Of a stretch of DNA of 64,000 nucleotides, positions 49,508 through 60,464 are shown piece by piece. Position numbers and translations under genes: made by a program. Numbering within the stretch: position 1 is the first letter of the stretch; every line of letters starts with the position of its first letter. This DNA is from an uncultured bacterium (GTDB taxonomy: Bacteria; Desulfobacterota; Desulfobaccia; Desulfobaccales; 0-14-0-80-60-11), in the NCBI GenBank assembly GCA_937943575.1, contig CALEAV010000015.1:21851-85850 (forward strand). Direction: 5' to 3'. The notes below the pieces were generated by a model, which saw only the letters and a program-made list of their open reading frames with translations, searched no databases and was not told the DNA's origin.

Positions 49508-50276
49508 GGGCCTCACTCTCCAGCCGGAAGGCCGGCGCATTGGCATAGAACAGGCGAAACGCCCGCACCAGCTCCGCTTCCTTGGCCCCCAGGCGCTCCC
49601 TGAACCACCGGGCCAACGACGAGGTCTTGGGGGTCTCCTTGGGGCCGAAGCAGCCGTAACAGGGGCGGTGGCACCCCGGACACAGGGCCCCGCAGCCCGC
49701 CTGGGTCACCGGCCCGAGACACGGCAGCCCCCGGGAGACCAGGACACAGATATGCCCGGCCCTTTTGCATTCCAGGCAGACGCTGGCCGGGGTCCGGGGT
49801 GGGGGCGCCCCGTGCAGGCAGGCGGCCACTGCGGCCACCACCTGCCCCCGGTGGGGTGGGCAGCCCTGAAGCTCCAGGTCCACCGGGACGTGCTGCGAAA
49901 TGGGGGTGGACTCGGCCAGTACCGGGATGAGCTCCGGCCGCTCATAGACCAGCCGGGCATAGTCCCCCACATCGGTGAAATTGCGCAGCGCCTGGATGCC
50001 CCCGGAGGTGGCGCAGGTGCCGAAGGCGATGAGCACCCGGGAGAGTCGCCGCACCCGCTGCACCTCCTCCAGATGCTCCGGCAGGCTCACCGAGCCTTCC
50101 ACCAGGGAGATGTCATAGGGGCCGGGAAGCCGGCGGCGGGAGGCCTCAGGGAAATAGGCGATCTCCACGCACTCCGCCAGCTCCACCAGCTCATCGTCCA
50201 GATAGAGCAGCGAGAGCTGGCAGCCATCGCAGGAGGTGAACTTCCACACCGCCAGTTTGGGTTTTTTCCTGGGCAT
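49482..50276 (-). CDS. hydD: [NiFe] hydrogenase small subunit, group 3b-like (HydD)
   Basis: 264 residues. Proximal cluster motif FTSCDGCQLSLLYLDDELVEL (Cys16, Cys19) with IAFGTCATSGGIQALRN and QGCPPHRGQV. Two further cysteine groups, VCLECKRAGHICVL and CLGPVTQAGCGALCPGCHRPCYGCFGP, bind the medial and distal [4Fe-4S] clusters. There is no twin-arginine signal, so the enzyme is cytoplasmic. It sits between hydG and hydA in the operon. Confidence 0.93.
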   Translation of the reverse strand: MPRKKPKLAVWKFTSCDGCQLSLLYLDDELVELAECVEIAYFPEASRRRLPGPYDISLVEGSVSLPEHLEEVQRVRRLSRVLIAFGTCATSGGIQALRNFTDVGDYARLVYERPELIPVLAESTPISQHVPVDLELQGCPPHRGQVVAAVAACLHGAPPPRTPASVCLECKRAGHICVLVSRGLPCLGPVTQAGCGALCPGCHRPCYGCFGPKETPKTSSLARWFRERLGAKEAELVRAFRLFYANAPAFRLESEAHEEPPRPG

Positions 50277-50414
50277 GGCCAGTTTCTTCCCGGCAGCGCC
50301 TGGCAGGCCGCCTCAGAGTAAACCGTTATGGGGTTGGGTGAGGGGGCGTGGGGGAGGGCAGCGGGTCACAATCCCTCCTCCCTTCTCCCGAAAGCTCTAT
50401 GAACCTCTTGGTGG

Positions 50415-51269
50415 TCATATCTCCCGGAGTTGCAGCCATTTCTTCACCCGGGCGTAGGAGAAGACCGGGCCGTCCTTGCAGACAAAGACGGGCCCCAGCT
50501 GGCAGTGGCCGCACAACCCCAGGCCGCACTGCATGTTGCGTTCCAGGGAGACGAAGATGCGCTCCCCGGGCACCCCCCGGGCCAGGAGCTCCGCCACCGT
50601 GAAGCGCATCATCACCCCGGGGCCGCACACCAGGGCGCTGGTGTAGGGCGGGTCGAAACGGGCCTGGGGAATGAGGGTGGTCACCACCCCCACCGGCCCC
50701 CGCCAGTCCGGGCCGGCGGCGTCCACGGTGACCCGCACCCTCAGGTCGAAGCGCCCCCGCCAGCGGGAGAGCTCTCCCCGGTAGAGCAGGTCCTGGGGGC
50801 TGCGGCTGCCGTAGATGACCTCCACCGCCCCGAACTCCCGGCGCCGGGCCAGAATCTGATACAGGGCGGGGCGCAGGGGCGCCAGCCCCAGGCCGCCGGC
50901 GACGATCAGGAGATCCCGCCCGGTTTGCTCCGCCACCGGCCAGGGGGTGCCGAAGGGCCCCCTGACCCCCAGCGTCTCCCCGGGCCGGAGGCGGGCCAGG
51001 GCCCGGGTCACCGGCCCCACCGCCCGGACGGTGTGCACCAGCCGCCGGGGGTCCTCCGGGTTGCCGCTGATGGAGATGGGCACCTCCCCCACCCCCGGCA
51101 CGGCAAGCATGTTGAACTGCCCGGGGGCAAAGGCGAAGCCCTCGTCTCCCGGATCCACGGTCAGGGTGACGGTGTCTTGGGTCTCCCGGCGCCGCCTGAG
51201 CACCTGCCGGAGGACCGGGAGCATGGGGTCCGCCTTGCTCCGGGGTGGGGAAAGCCGCTCAGAGGCCAT
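50415..51269 (-). CDS. hydG: Hydrogenase FAD/NAD(P)-binding subunit (HydG)
   Basis: 284 residues, a ferredoxin-reductase-like protein. FAPGQFNMLAVPGVGEVPISISG binds FAD, GPVTRALARLRPGETLGVRGPFGTPWP follows, and LLIVAGGLGLAPLRPAL begins the NAD(P) domain. The C-terminal FVSLERNMQCGLGLCGHCQLGPVFVCKDGP has the four Cys of a [2Fe-2S] cluster, as in PyrK and HydG. It links hydrogen oxidation to NAD(P). The start overlaps the cNMP-binding gene by about 11 bases. Confidence 0.92.
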   Translation of the reverse strand: MASERLSPPRSKADPMLPVLRQVLRRRRETQDTVTLTVDPGDEGFAFAPGQFNMLAVPGVGEVPISISGNPEDPRRLVHTVRAVGPVTRALARLRPGETLGVRGPFGTPWPVAEQTGRDLLIVAGGLGLAPLRPALYQILARRREFGAVEVIYGSRSPQDLLYRGELSRWRGRFDLRVRVTVDAAGPDWRGPVGVVTTLIPQARFDPPYTSALVCGPGVMMRFTVAELLARGVPGERIFVSLERNMQCGLGLCGHCQLGPVFVCKDGPVFSYARVKKWLQLREI

Positions 51270-51717
51270 GGAGAAGATTCACCACCTGGCGCTTCATGGA
51301 GGCAAAGTGCCGGGCCATGCCCTGGGTGAAGCGCTTGAGGAGCTGAAAGCCCAGGAGGGGATCCTCCTCCAGGAGCCGGTTGAGGCACTCCAGGGGCAGC
51401 ACGATGGCCCGGGTCACCTCCAGGGCCCGGGCATCCACCACCCACAGGGCATAGGGCTCCAGCCCCAGCCAGCCCAGGAAGTCCCCGGCCTCCCGGGTCT
51501 GGATGAGGAGGGGGCCCCGCCGGGCGGTGAAGATCTCCAGGGCCACCCGGCCGCTGCGCAGGAGAAAGAATTCCCGGATCTCCTCCCCCTCCCGGGCCAG
51601 GAACGCATCCGCGGCGTAATGCCGCTCCATTGCGCAGGCGGCCAGCCTGGCTGTCTGACCCGGGGCCAGCTCCCGGCAGAAAGGGTGGGCGCTCACCAGG
51701 GCCTCCAGGTTTGCCAT
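51259..51717 (-). CDS. Cyclic-nucleotide-binding domain protein within the hydrogenase operon
   Basis: A 152-residue protein that is essentially one cNMP-binding (Crp-type sensor) beta-barrel: [50 protein letters not shown], then a helix ([30 protein letters not shown]). It has no helix-turn-helix, so it is not a Crp/Fnr DNA-binding regulator. It lies between hydB and hydG with overlaps of a few bases. A regulatory or structural role for the hydrogenase is inferred from position. Confidence 0.85.
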   Translation of the reverse strand: MANLEALVSAHPFCRELAPGQTARLAACAMERHYAADAFLAREGEEIREFFLLRSGRVALEIFTARRGPLLIQTREAGDFLGWLGLEPYALWVVDARALEVTRAIVLPLECLNRLLEEDPLLGFQLLKRFTQGMARHFASMKRQVVNLLHGL

Positions 51718-51721
51718 GGCA

Positions 51722-52894
51722 TTACTCCCTCTTCGCCGGCGGCGTCTCCCCCCTCCGCAGCGCCGCCACCTCGGCGGTGAGATCGATGCCCACCGGGCAC
51801 CAGGTGATGCAGCGGCCGCAGCCCACGCACCCCAGGCAGCCGAACTGCTCCTGCCAGGTGGCCAGCTTGTGGGTCAGCCACTGCCGGTAGCGGGACCAGG
51901 GGGTGGGCCGCACGCTGCCGCCATGGATGTACGAATGGGCCACGGTGAAGCAGACGTCCTGCACTCGCCGGCGGCTGGCCCGGTCCCCCCGGAGGTTGAG
52001 GCTGTCCTCCAGATGATGACAGAAACAGGTGGGGCAGACCATGGCGCAGTTGCCGCAGGTGAGGCAGCGGCCCGCCACCTCGGCCCAGTGCCGGTGCTCG
52101 TAATTTTCGTAGAGATGTTCCTTAAGGCCCACCATCTCCAGATGCCGCCCCATGCGGCCGGCCGCGGCCGCCAAGGCCCGGGAGGCGGCCTCCACCTCCG
52201 CCGCCGTGGCCTGCCGGTGCGGCACTGTCTCAAGGAGAGCGCGGCCGGCATCGCTGCCCGTCTCCACCAAAAACCAGTGGCCTTCGCCGGTGACCATTTC
52301 CGTCAGGGCCAGATCAAACCCCTCCCGGGCCCGGGGACCGGTCCCCAGCGAAGCGCAGAAGCAGGTGCCGCCGGGCCGGGTGCAGTTCACCGCCACGATG
52401 AAGGCGGCCTCCCGCCGGGCCTGATAAGACCGCTCCACATAAGGGCCCCGGAGGAAGACGCGGTCCAGCACCTCCATCGCCGCCAGATCGCAGGGGCGCA
52501 CGCCGAGGAGGGCTACAGGCGGCAGGTCTTCACGGGGGAGGCTGATTTCCCAGCCGCCGGCACTCCGGACCGCCTGCCACACCAGCCGGCTCGGCGGGAA
52601 AAAGACCGGCTTCCAGGAAGGCTGCCCCACCGGGTAGCCGAAGAGCTCGGCGTCCTCCCGGAAGACCAGCCGGAAGGTCCCCGCCTCCTGCTCCATGCCC
52701 ACGCCCCGGGGCAGGTCCGCCACCCCCCGGATCTCCCGGTGCCCGAAATCGCCCTGCACCAGGGAGGGCCCAAGAAGGGAATAGCCCTGGCGCCGCAGCT
52801 CCGCCAGCAGGGCTTGAAGACCCTCCAGCGTGAGCGTCAGGGCAGGAGATCGGCCGCGCATGGATGCATATGGGGTCGACTCTGAAATTACCAT
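51722..52894 (-). CDS. hydB: Hydrogenase electron-transfer subunit with two [4Fe-4S] clusters (HydB)
   Basis: About 390 residues. The C-terminal third has two cluster motifs, [17 protein letters not shown] and [19 protein letters not shown]. The middle has [19 protein letters not shown] and [20 protein letters not shown], as in HydB/AsrA-type subunits of group 3b hydrogenase and anaerobic sulfite reductase. With HydG it channels electrons between NAD(P)H and the NiFe dimer. Several starts are possible (TTG 52918, ATG 52894, ATG 52861); none has a strong ribosome binding site. Confidence 0.88.
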   Translation of the reverse strand: MVISESTPYASMRGRSPALTLTLEGLQALLAELRRQGYSLLGPSLVQGDFGHREIRGVADLPRGVGMEQEAGTFRLVFREDAELFGYPVGQPSWKPVFFPPSRLVWQAVRSAGGWEISLPREDLPPVALLGVRPCDLAAMEVLDRVFLRGPYVERSYQARREAAFIVAVNCTRPGGTCFCASLGTGPRAREGFDLALTEMVTGEGHWFLVETGSDAGRALLETVPHRQATAAEVEAASRALAAAAGRMGRHLEMVGLKEHLYENYEHRHWAEVAGRCLTCGNCAMVCPTCFCHHLEDSLNLRGDRASRRRVQDVCFTVAHSYIHGGSVRPTPWSRYRQWLTHKLATWQEQFGCLGCVGCGRCITWCPVGIDLTAEVAALRRGETPPAKRE

Positions 52895-53022
52895 GAATTG
52901 TGGCATGGGCAGGGGCAAAGTGCAAGCCGGGGAAAGCCAGGCCTTCTGGGACGGAATCGGCCCCGCAGCCGGAAACGGGAAGAAAAGGAGGGCGGAGAAC
53001 AGTGCTTCCCCGCCCGGAGGGT

Positions 53023-53877
53023 TCAGAAAGAGGCCGTCACCCCCACCCCGCCCAGGATATGATTGTGGGTGCGGTCCCAGGAAAGGTTACGGATGACAAA
53101 GGTGGACTCGCCCCCCAAGGCATACCAGTACTGGATCTTGGGGGAGATCTTCACGTATTGCCCCACCGGGATATTCAGGCTGGCCGAGATGAGCCCGGCG
53201 TTGACATCCCGGTAGTAGCCGCCGTCCTTGGTGGGGAAGGCGGCCCGGTCGTTGGAGAGCACCGCACTCCAGGCGGCCAGCAGATCCAGGGTGGCCCCGG
53301 CAAAAGGGAGGCTGAAATTCCGGCTGATGGACCACTGCAAGTACCAGCCCGGCAGATGGGAGACCTCCCGGTAAGCGGTAAAGGCCACCTCGAACCAGGG
53401 GAATTTGCAGGCAAACCCCCCAAAGATCTCAAAGGAATCGTCCAGGGCGGTATTGCCGTCCAGGGCATAATAGATCACCCCGGCGGTGAGGGTGAAATTC
53501 TTCAGGACCTCACGGCTGTAAGACAGGGTGAAGTCCGTTTCGTTCCACTTGGGGTTGTTGCGGTTGGGCGAGTGGATGCCGTAGGGATTGCGCTCGTTGG
53601 TGTCAAAGTTGCCCCAGATATTGGCGGACAGACCTTTGTAGGTGATGGTGAAACTGGGCTGAAGGACGGCGCTGTCCCGGCTGAGGGCAATTCCCCGGAA
53701 GACGTACTGAGAGAGAATGTCCACCCCCACTAAGACCTCCACCTTATCACCGGCCGGACCAGGGGCCACCTCCGCTTTGGCCTGCCCGGCCGCCGGCTCC
53801 TCCGCCCGCCCCGGCAAGGCGCCCAGACAAGATCCCACCAATATAACTACCCCCATGACGTAGTTGGAGATTCGCAT
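53023..53877 (-). CDS. TorF-like outer-membrane beta-barrel protein
   Basis: 284 residues. A signal peptide (YVMGVVILVGSCLGALPGRA) precedes an Ala/Gly/Pro linker and a chain of amphipathic beta strands (VEVLVGVDILSQYVFRGIAL, LQPSFTITYKGLSANIWGNFD, WNETDFTLSYSREV), ending in Phe as outer-membrane barrels do. The YVFRGI motif is typical of the TorF/Gcw_chp putative porins. It follows glnK by 68 bases on the same strand, and may be a nitrogen-regulated outer-membrane pore; that is inference. Confidence 0.83.
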   Translation of the reverse strand: MRISNYVMGVVILVGSCLGALPGRAEEPAAGQAKAEVAPGPAGDKVEVLVGVDILSQYVFRGIALSRDSAVLQPSFTITYKGLSANIWGNFDTNERNPYGIHSPNRNNPKWNETDFTLSYSREVLKNFTLTAGVIYYALDGNTALDDSFEIFGGFACKFPWFEVAFTAYREVSHLPGWYLQWSISRNFSLPFAGATLDLLAAWSAVLSNDRAAFPTKDGGYYRDVNAGLISASLNIPVGQYVKISPKIQYWYALGGESTFVIRNLSWDRTHNHILGGVGVTASF

Positions 53878-53945
53878 CGGTTACCCCTTTTTGACCTCTG
53901 TCAGGCCGGAGGTGGGGAATCAGCCCCCTCCGGCGTGGGTTTGGC

Positions 53946-55528
<1,583 letters not shown>

Positions 55529-55590
55529 GATGCACCGTCCCTCCTTGCCGGGATGAAAATGGGGAGCATGAATTTCTGCCGGCAAGAGAG

Positions 55591-55606
55591 AGCAAGGAGG
55601 GTGCCA
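55591..55606 (-). promoter_or_regulatory. Sigma-54 promoter of amt-glnK
   Basis: Minus strand TGGCAC (55606-55601), five bases, TTGCT (55595-55591). This is an exact match to the -24/-12 consensus. Transcription would start about 12 bases further, near 55580. An AT-rich stretch (55640-55740) upstream could hold activator sites, but no clear NtrC palindrome was seen. Confidence 0.9.
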
Positions 55607-55750
55607 GAAAAAAAGTGGGGTTATTTCAGAGAGATGAACTTGAGGTGGGAGGGCTATGATTTACAATAATGTTTTACGACAAAAATAAGCCTATCAATTT
55701 TGTAAAAATATTCATTTTATTAACATTAATGGAATTAAATGCCTGATGCC

Positions 55751-56950
55751 TCAGCCGCCCACCACCTCCTGGACCGCCCTGATCACCCGCTCCTGCTCCG
55801 CCTCGCTGAGCTCCGGAAACAGGGGCAGGATGATGGCGTGGTCCTGGAGGTATTCGCTGACCGGCAGCGGCATCCGTAGCGGCAGGTCCCGGTAGGCCCC
55901 CTCCCGGTGGGCGCACATCACTCCCCGGCGGTTGTCCACGCCCCTGGCCTTGAGGCTCTCCATCACCTGGCGCTGGCCCAGGGGGCATTCCGGCGAGAGG
56001 GTAATCCAGAAGGACTGCCAGTTGCTGCGCCCGTATGGGGGCTCCTGCGGGAGAAGCAGCCAGGGGTGTCCCGCAAAGGCGGCCAGATACCGGGCCGCCA
56101 GCCGCCGCCTTGCGGCGATCATCCCCGGCAGGCGCCTGAGCTGCTCCCGGCCCACCGCCCCCTGGATGTCGGTGAGGCGGTAGTTCCAGCCCACCTCGGG
56201 ATACTCCTCAAACACCACCCCGGCGGCCTGGTGGCGCTCGGCGGTGGAGAGGCTCATGGCGTGGGTCCTCAGCCTTTTGATGCGCCCGACGAGCTCCGGG
56301 GGGCCGGTCACCATGCCGCCGTCGCCGGTGGTGATGACCTTGCGGGGGTGAAAGCTAAAGGTGGCCAGCACCCCGTGGGGCCGGCCGATGGGCTCCAAAG
56401 GGGCAGGGGGCGGGGAGCCGGCAGGGCCGCTCTCTGGCCCCCCGCCATCAATCCTTATCTCCGAGCCCAGGGCGCAGGCGGCGTCCTCAATGACCAGCAG
56501 GCCGTGCTGGCGGGCGAAGGCCAGGATGCGGGGAAGGTCGCAGGGCATCCCCAGCTGGTGCACCGCCAAAATGGCCTTGGTGCGGGGGCTCAAGGCCGCA
56601 GGCAGAAGCTCCGGGTTGAGGTTCCCCGTGGCCGGCTCCACATCCACAAACACCGGGGTGGCCCCCACATAGCGCACCGCGTTGGCGGTGGCGATGAAGG
56701 AGTGGCTGACGGTGATGACCTCATCCCCGGGCCCGAGCCCCAGGGACAGGAGGGCCAGGTGCAAGGCGGCGGTGCCGCTGGAGCAGGCCGCCGCCGCGGG
56801 CGCTCCCACCTGGGCGGCAAACTCCTCCTCGAAGGCGGCCACCTCGGGCCCCTGCACCACCCAGCCGGAGAGGATGGCCCGGCGGGCCGCAGCAGCCTCC
56901 TCCTCCCCCAGGGTGGGGCGGGCCACCGGAATGAGGGGGGGGTGACTCAT
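55751..56950 (-). CDS. DegT/DnrJ/EryC1/StrS-type sugar aminotransferase
   Basis: 399 residues, PLP-dependent. CSSGTAALHLALLSLGLGPGDEVITVSHSFIATANAVRYVGATPVFVD is the family N-terminal signature. VIEDAACALGSEI carries the PLP-binding Asp, and TFSFHPRKVITTGDGGM the Schiff-base Lys. An unusual Gly/Pro-rich insertion (about 169-188) lies between them. It would transfer an amino group to a nucleotide-linked keto-sugar for surface polysaccharide. The substrate is not evident. Confidence 0.88.
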   Translation of the reverse strand: MSHPPLIPVARPTLGEEEAAAARRAILSGWVVQGPEVAAFEEEFAAQVGAPAAAACSSGTAALHLALLSLGLGPGDEVITVSHSFIATANAVRYVGATPVFVDVEPATGNLNPELLPAALSPRTKAILAVHQLGMPCDLPRILAFARQHGLLVIEDAACALGSEIRIDGGGPESGPAGSPPPAPLEPIGRPHGVLATFSFHPRKVITTGDGGMVTGPPELVGRIKRLRTHAMSLSTAERHQAAGVVFEEYPEVGWNYRLTDIQGAVGREQLRRLPGMIAARRRLAARYLAAFAGHPWLLLPQEPPYGRSNWQSFWITLSPECPLGQRQVMESLKARGVDNRRGVMCAHREGAYRDLPLRMPLPVSEYLQDHAIILPLFPELSEAEQERVIRAVQEVVGG

Positions 56951-56959
56951 CGGCCCGCC

Positions 56960-57379
56960 TCAGGTGGAGAGCTGGCGCGCCAGGCGGGCCAGGTTGCGCC
57001 GGAACTGCTCCGTCAGGAGGGCCGCCACCTCATCTTCCGGCGCGCCCTTGGGGCCGAAGGCGGCGCTCCACTCCACCTCGCTGCGGCCGGGGCCGGACTC
57101 CCGGGCCGACAGGCGGACGATGCAGCCCTCCATGGGCAGGGGGGTCTCCAGGATGCTGTAGGCGAGGGTGCGGCCAGCCTCATCCAGGCTCTCCAGGCGC
57201 TCCACCTGCCGGCGGCCTTCCTTGTCGGTGAGGGTGCGGCGGGCGCCGATGCCGCTGCCCAGGAGCTTGAGTTCCGCCAGCTCCGGATACCACCTGATGA
57301 TGCCGGCAAAATCCCGCAGGCGGCGCCAGACCTCCTCCACCGGCACCGGAAACTGCATCACCACGCTCACCTGGCCCAT
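56960..57379 (-). CDS. SRPBCC-family lipid-binding-like protein
   Basis: A 139-residue START/Bet v1-like protein: VVMQFPVPVEEVWRRLRDFAGIIRWYPEL, then LLGSGIGARRTLTD, RLESLDEAGRTLAYSIL and a long C-terminal helix (EVAALLTEQFRRNLARLARQL). The fold binds hydrophobic ligands; no ligand can be told. Nine bases upstream of the aminotransferase on the same strand, so they may be co-transcribed. Confidence 0.82.
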   Translation of the reverse strand: MGQVSVVMQFPVPVEEVWRRLRDFAGIIRWYPELAELKLLGSGIGARRTLTDKEGRRQVERLESLDEAGRTLAYSILETPLPMEGCIVRLSARESGPGRSEVEWSAAFGPKGAPEDEVAALLTEQFRRNLARLARQLST

Positions 57380-57527
57380 GTGCGGCCTCCGTCTTATGAA
57401 GGGGTGGGCCGGAGGAGCGGTGGCTCCCCCGCCCTCCCCTTGGGTTTCCCTCCCACCTCCCTTGAGGGGGTCGATGGAGGGGGGGAAGAGGGCCGGGAGC
57501 CATGGCCTCCTGCCCCCCCTCCCGGTC

Positions 57528-58511
57528 TCATTCTTCAGGCGGGGTCACCGCCTCCCAAGCCAGTTTGGCGGCGCCCAGCAGGCCGGCGTCGTCTCCCAGG
57601 TGTGCGGGCACGATGCTCATGGCCGCAGGCGGGAACATGGTGAGGCGTTTGTGCAGCTCTTCCATGAGAGGGAGATGGAAGAGCTCCCAGGCCCGGGAGA
57701 AGCGTCCGCCCAAAACCACCCGGGAGAGTCCCAACAGATGCACCACATTGGCGATGGCCACCCCCAGGGCCTTGCCCACCCGCTCAAAGGCCTTAAGAGC
57801 CAGAGGATCGCTCATGCGGCCCGCCACCACCAGGGTTTCGCCGTCGATGGCCTCCGGGGCCTTTTCATACAGGTCCGAGAGCCAGGAGGGGGTGCCTTCC
57901 GCCAGCTGGTCTTTGACGTACTGCACCGTCCAGGCAGCGGAGGCCAGGGTCTCGAGACACCCCCGGTTGCCGCAGTGGCACTTCTTGCCGTCCGGGTCGA
58001 TGGTCATGTGGCCGATCTCCCCGGCGGTGCCGGCGGTGCCGGACCAGAGGCGGCCGTTGAGGATGAGACCGCCCCCCACCCCGGTGCCCAAAGTGATCCC
58101 CAGCATCTGGGGATAGCCCTCTCCGGCCCCCACCCAATACTCCCCCAGGGCAAAGAGGTTGGCATCGTTTTCCAGACGCAGGGGCCACGGCAGCAGGGGG
58201 CTGAGGCTGGGGATGAGGGGACAGGCGTTGAGGGCCGGGACATTGGGGGAGAAGGCCACCACCCCCTCCTCGGGCAGGACCCGCCCCGGCACCCCCAGCC
58301 CGGCGGCCAGAATCCCCACCCCCTGTCGCTCCGCCTCCCGGGCGGCGGCCAGAAACTCCGCCACCAGGGTGCTCACGAGCACCTCCTGGTCCGGCATGGT
58401 GGCGGTGGCCCGCTCCCAGCGCCTGAGGATGCGGCCGGTGCCGTTCACCAGGGCCCAGCGCATGTTGGTGCCGCCCAGGTCCAAGGCGATGACCGCGGCG
58501 TTTTTAGCCAT
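57528..58511 (-). CDS. ROK-family sugar kinase, glucokinase-like
   Basis: 327 residues. ALDLGGTNMRWALVN is the ATP phosphate loop, GLGVPGRV and LENDANLFALGEYWVGAG hold the sugar site with catalytic Asp, GITLGTGVGGGLILNG is the second phosphate motif, and GHMTIDPDGKKCHCGNRGCLETLAS is the ROK zinc motif (CxCGxxGCxE). It likely phosphorylates glucose or an N-acetyl sugar; no repressor DNA-binding domain is present. The start overlaps tsaC by eight bases. Confidence 0.9.
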   Translation of the reverse strand: MAKNAAVIALDLGGTNMRWALVNGTGRILRRWERATATMPDQEVLVSTLVAEFLAAAREAERQGVGILAAGLGVPGRVLPEEGVVAFSPNVPALNACPLIPSLSPLLPWPLRLENDANLFALGEYWVGAGEGYPQMLGITLGTGVGGGLILNGRLWSGTAGTAGEIGHMTIDPDGKKCHCGNRGCLETLASAAWTVQYVKDQLAEGTPSWLSDLYEKAPEAIDGETLVVAGRMSDPLALKAFERVGKALGVAIANVVHLLGLSRVVLGGRFSRAWELFHLPLMEELHKRLTMFPPAAMSIVPAHLGDDAGLLGAAKLAWEAVTPPEE

Positions 58512-59163
58512 GTGCCTCTCCCGTTGCGGCCAGATCCGGCAACAGCTCCCGCAGCTCCTCCGGGGGCACCGCGCCCGGGCGCACCAGCCGGGGCGGCCGG
58601 GTAATCAGGTCCACCACCGTGGAGGGCACCCCCCCGGGACAGGGGCCGTCATCCAGGATGCCGTCCAGCTCGCTCCCCAAGGCTTGAGCCACCTCCATGG
58701 CGGTGCGGGCCGGCGGCTCCCCGGCCCGGTTGGCGCTGGTGCCGGTGAGAGGAAAATCCAGGGCCCGGAGGAGCGCCAGAGTGGCCCGCTGCCGGGGCTG
58801 GCGCACCCCCACGGTGCCGGTCCCCCCGGTGATCAGGGGCGACAGCTCCGGCCGGGCCGGCAAGATCAGCGTCAGCGGCCCCGGCCAGAAACGGGCCATG
58901 AGGCGCTCTGCCAGAGGAGGAATTTCCCTGGCCACCTCCGGCACCCGCTTTGTGTTGGCCACCAAAAGCAGGATGGGCTTATCCGGGGACCGCCCTTTGA
59001 CCGCCACCAGCCGCCGGAGGCCCTCGGGCCGGAGCGGGTGGCAGGCCAGGGCGTAAAACGTCTCCGTGGGCACCGCCAGAAGCCCCCCGGCCTCAAGGAT
59101 CCCCCGGGCCTCCTGCAAAAACGCCTCCGCAGCCTGGGGCTGCCACGGCCAAATCCGGCACAT
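58504..59163 (-). CDS. tsaC: L-threonylcarbamoyladenylate synthase (Sua5/YrdC family)
   Basis: 219 residues, YrdC domain. GGLLAVPTETFYALAC (KxT-like region), VKGRSPDKPILLLV, FWPGPLTLIL, VGVRQPRQ and PLTGTSANRAGEPP are the family signatures; PSTVVDL and VRPGAVP follow. It makes threonylcarbamoyl-AMP for the t6A modification of tRNA. The extra C-terminal Sua5 domain is absent. Confidence 0.92.
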   Translation of the reverse strand: MCRIWPWQPQAAEAFLQEARGILEAGGLLAVPTETFYALACHPLRPEGLRRLVAVKGRSPDKPILLLVANTKRVPEVAREIPPLAERLMARFWPGPLTLILPARPELSPLITGGTGTVGVRQPRQRATLALLRALDFPLTGTSANRAGEPPARTAMEVAQALGSELDGILDDGPCPGGVPSTVVDLITRPPRLVRPGAVPPEELRELLPDLAATGEAHG

Positions 59164-59246
59164 CGTCGTATCTTACCCCGCCTGCCGCCTCCTGACAAGG
59201 CCGCCGGCGATTTTCCCCGCTTCCCTGCCCCCAAGTCCCAGCGGCC

Positions 59247-60233
59247 TCAGGGGTGGTTGCGCAGCTGCAGCTCCAGAGGGTGGGGGTTCAGGTAATACTG
59301 GGTCTGGAGATATGGCTGGCGGTATTTGCGGACGTAGTGGTTGATGAGGGTCACCGGCACGATGAGGGGCAATAGCCCCCCATGGTACTGCCCGATAATC
59401 TCCAGGAGCTCCTGCTTCTCATCGGCGGAGAGCTCCTTTTTGAAGTAGCCCATCAGATGGTGCAGGACATTGGTGTTCTTTTTGATGGTGGTCTTCAGGC
59501 GCAAGGCCTCCAGAAGCAGCCTCTGATAGCGCTCATAGACGTCCGCCAGGGGCAGCTCCCGCACCCTGGCCACCAGCTGCCCCATCTCCCGGAGATGTTT
59601 GGGGCTGTGGGCCATCAGGAGCAATTTGTGGCGGGTGTGGAAGTCCACCAGGGCGGCGGCGCTCTGACCCTGAGCCAGGCATTCCCGCCAGCGCTTCAGG
59701 GTGAAGATGGCCTCGATGAAGGTCTCCCTCAGTTTGGGGTCATGCAGCCGGCCCTCCTCTTCCACCGGCAGGAGGGGAAAGTGCTCCATGAAGACCCGGG
59801 CGAACATCCCCACCCCGGTCTTGCTGGGCATGCCCTGGGGGGTATAGACCTTGACCCGCTCCATGCCGCTGGAGGGGGAGTCGCTTTTGAAGATGAAGCC
59901 GCACAGCTCCTCTTTTTCCAGCTCCACCACTCGGCGCCGGGCCCAGGCCAGCATGCGCTCGGTGTGGTCGATGCCGCTGCGCACCGTCACCAGCCGGGGG
60001 TGGCGGGGGTCCCCCACCAGGCGCATGGCCTCCCGGGGCACCGGCAGGCCGCACTCCACCTCCGGGCAGACGGGCACAAACTCCACATATTTTCCCAGGG
60101 TGTCCACGATGAAGCGGTCCAGCTTGTGGCCGCCGTCGTAGCGCACCGGCTGCCCCAGCAGGCAGGCGCTGATGCCCAGGCGGATCCTGCCGGTGGGGCC
60201 GGCCGCCCCGGGAGCGGGGTCCCTTGTGGCCAT
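59247..60233 (-). CDS. DUF523 and DUF1722 domain protein (YbgA-like)
   Basis: 328 residues. The N-terminal DUF523 domain has IRLGISACLLGQPVRYDGGHKLD, FVPVCPEVECGLPVPREAMRL and GFIFKSDSPSSGM, with conserved cysteines. The C-terminal DUF1722/YbgA domain has LVDFHTRHKLLLMAHSPKHLREMG and KTTIKKNTNVLHHLMGYFKKEL. The two-domain form is widespread; its function is not settled, though a link to thiol or DNA-repair chemistry has been suggested for relatives. ATG 60233 has GGGAGG upstream. Confidence 0.87.
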   Translation of the reverse strand: MATRDPAPGAAGPTGRIRLGISACLLGQPVRYDGGHKLDRFIVDTLGKYVEFVPVCPEVECGLPVPREAMRLVGDPRHPRLVTVRSGIDHTERMLAWARRRVVELEKEELCGFIFKSDSPSSGMERVKVYTPQGMPSKTGVGMFARVFMEHFPLLPVEEEGRLHDPKLRETFIEAIFTLKRWRECLAQGQSAAALVDFHTRHKLLLMAHSPKHLREMGQLVARVRELPLADVYERYQRLLLEALRLKTTIKKNTNVLHHLMGYFKKELSADEKQELLEIIGQYHGGLLPLIVPVTLINHYVRKYRQPYLQTQYYLNPHPLELQLRNHP

Positions 60234-60464
60234 GGCGCCTCCCATTATATCCTCTTTGCCCCGGGTTTGGAAGGAGACCCCGGTCACGGCGGTCTTTATT
60301 CTTGCAGCGCTCCCCGGGCGGTGATAATGTATCTCCGTTTGACCAGGGTGGGGGCAGCCGGCAGGGTGTGGCCTGCCGCTGTTTCCCAAGCTGGCCTTGA
60401 GACGGGGGCCCAGGAGGTGGGAGGGAGCCGGCCTTTTCCCTTTGCCCCCCGACGCTTGCTTCTC

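Noticed and set aside
52930..52960. Possible sigma-54 site upstream of hydB
   Set aside because: GG and GC elements are present, but the spacing is 13 rather than 10 bases.
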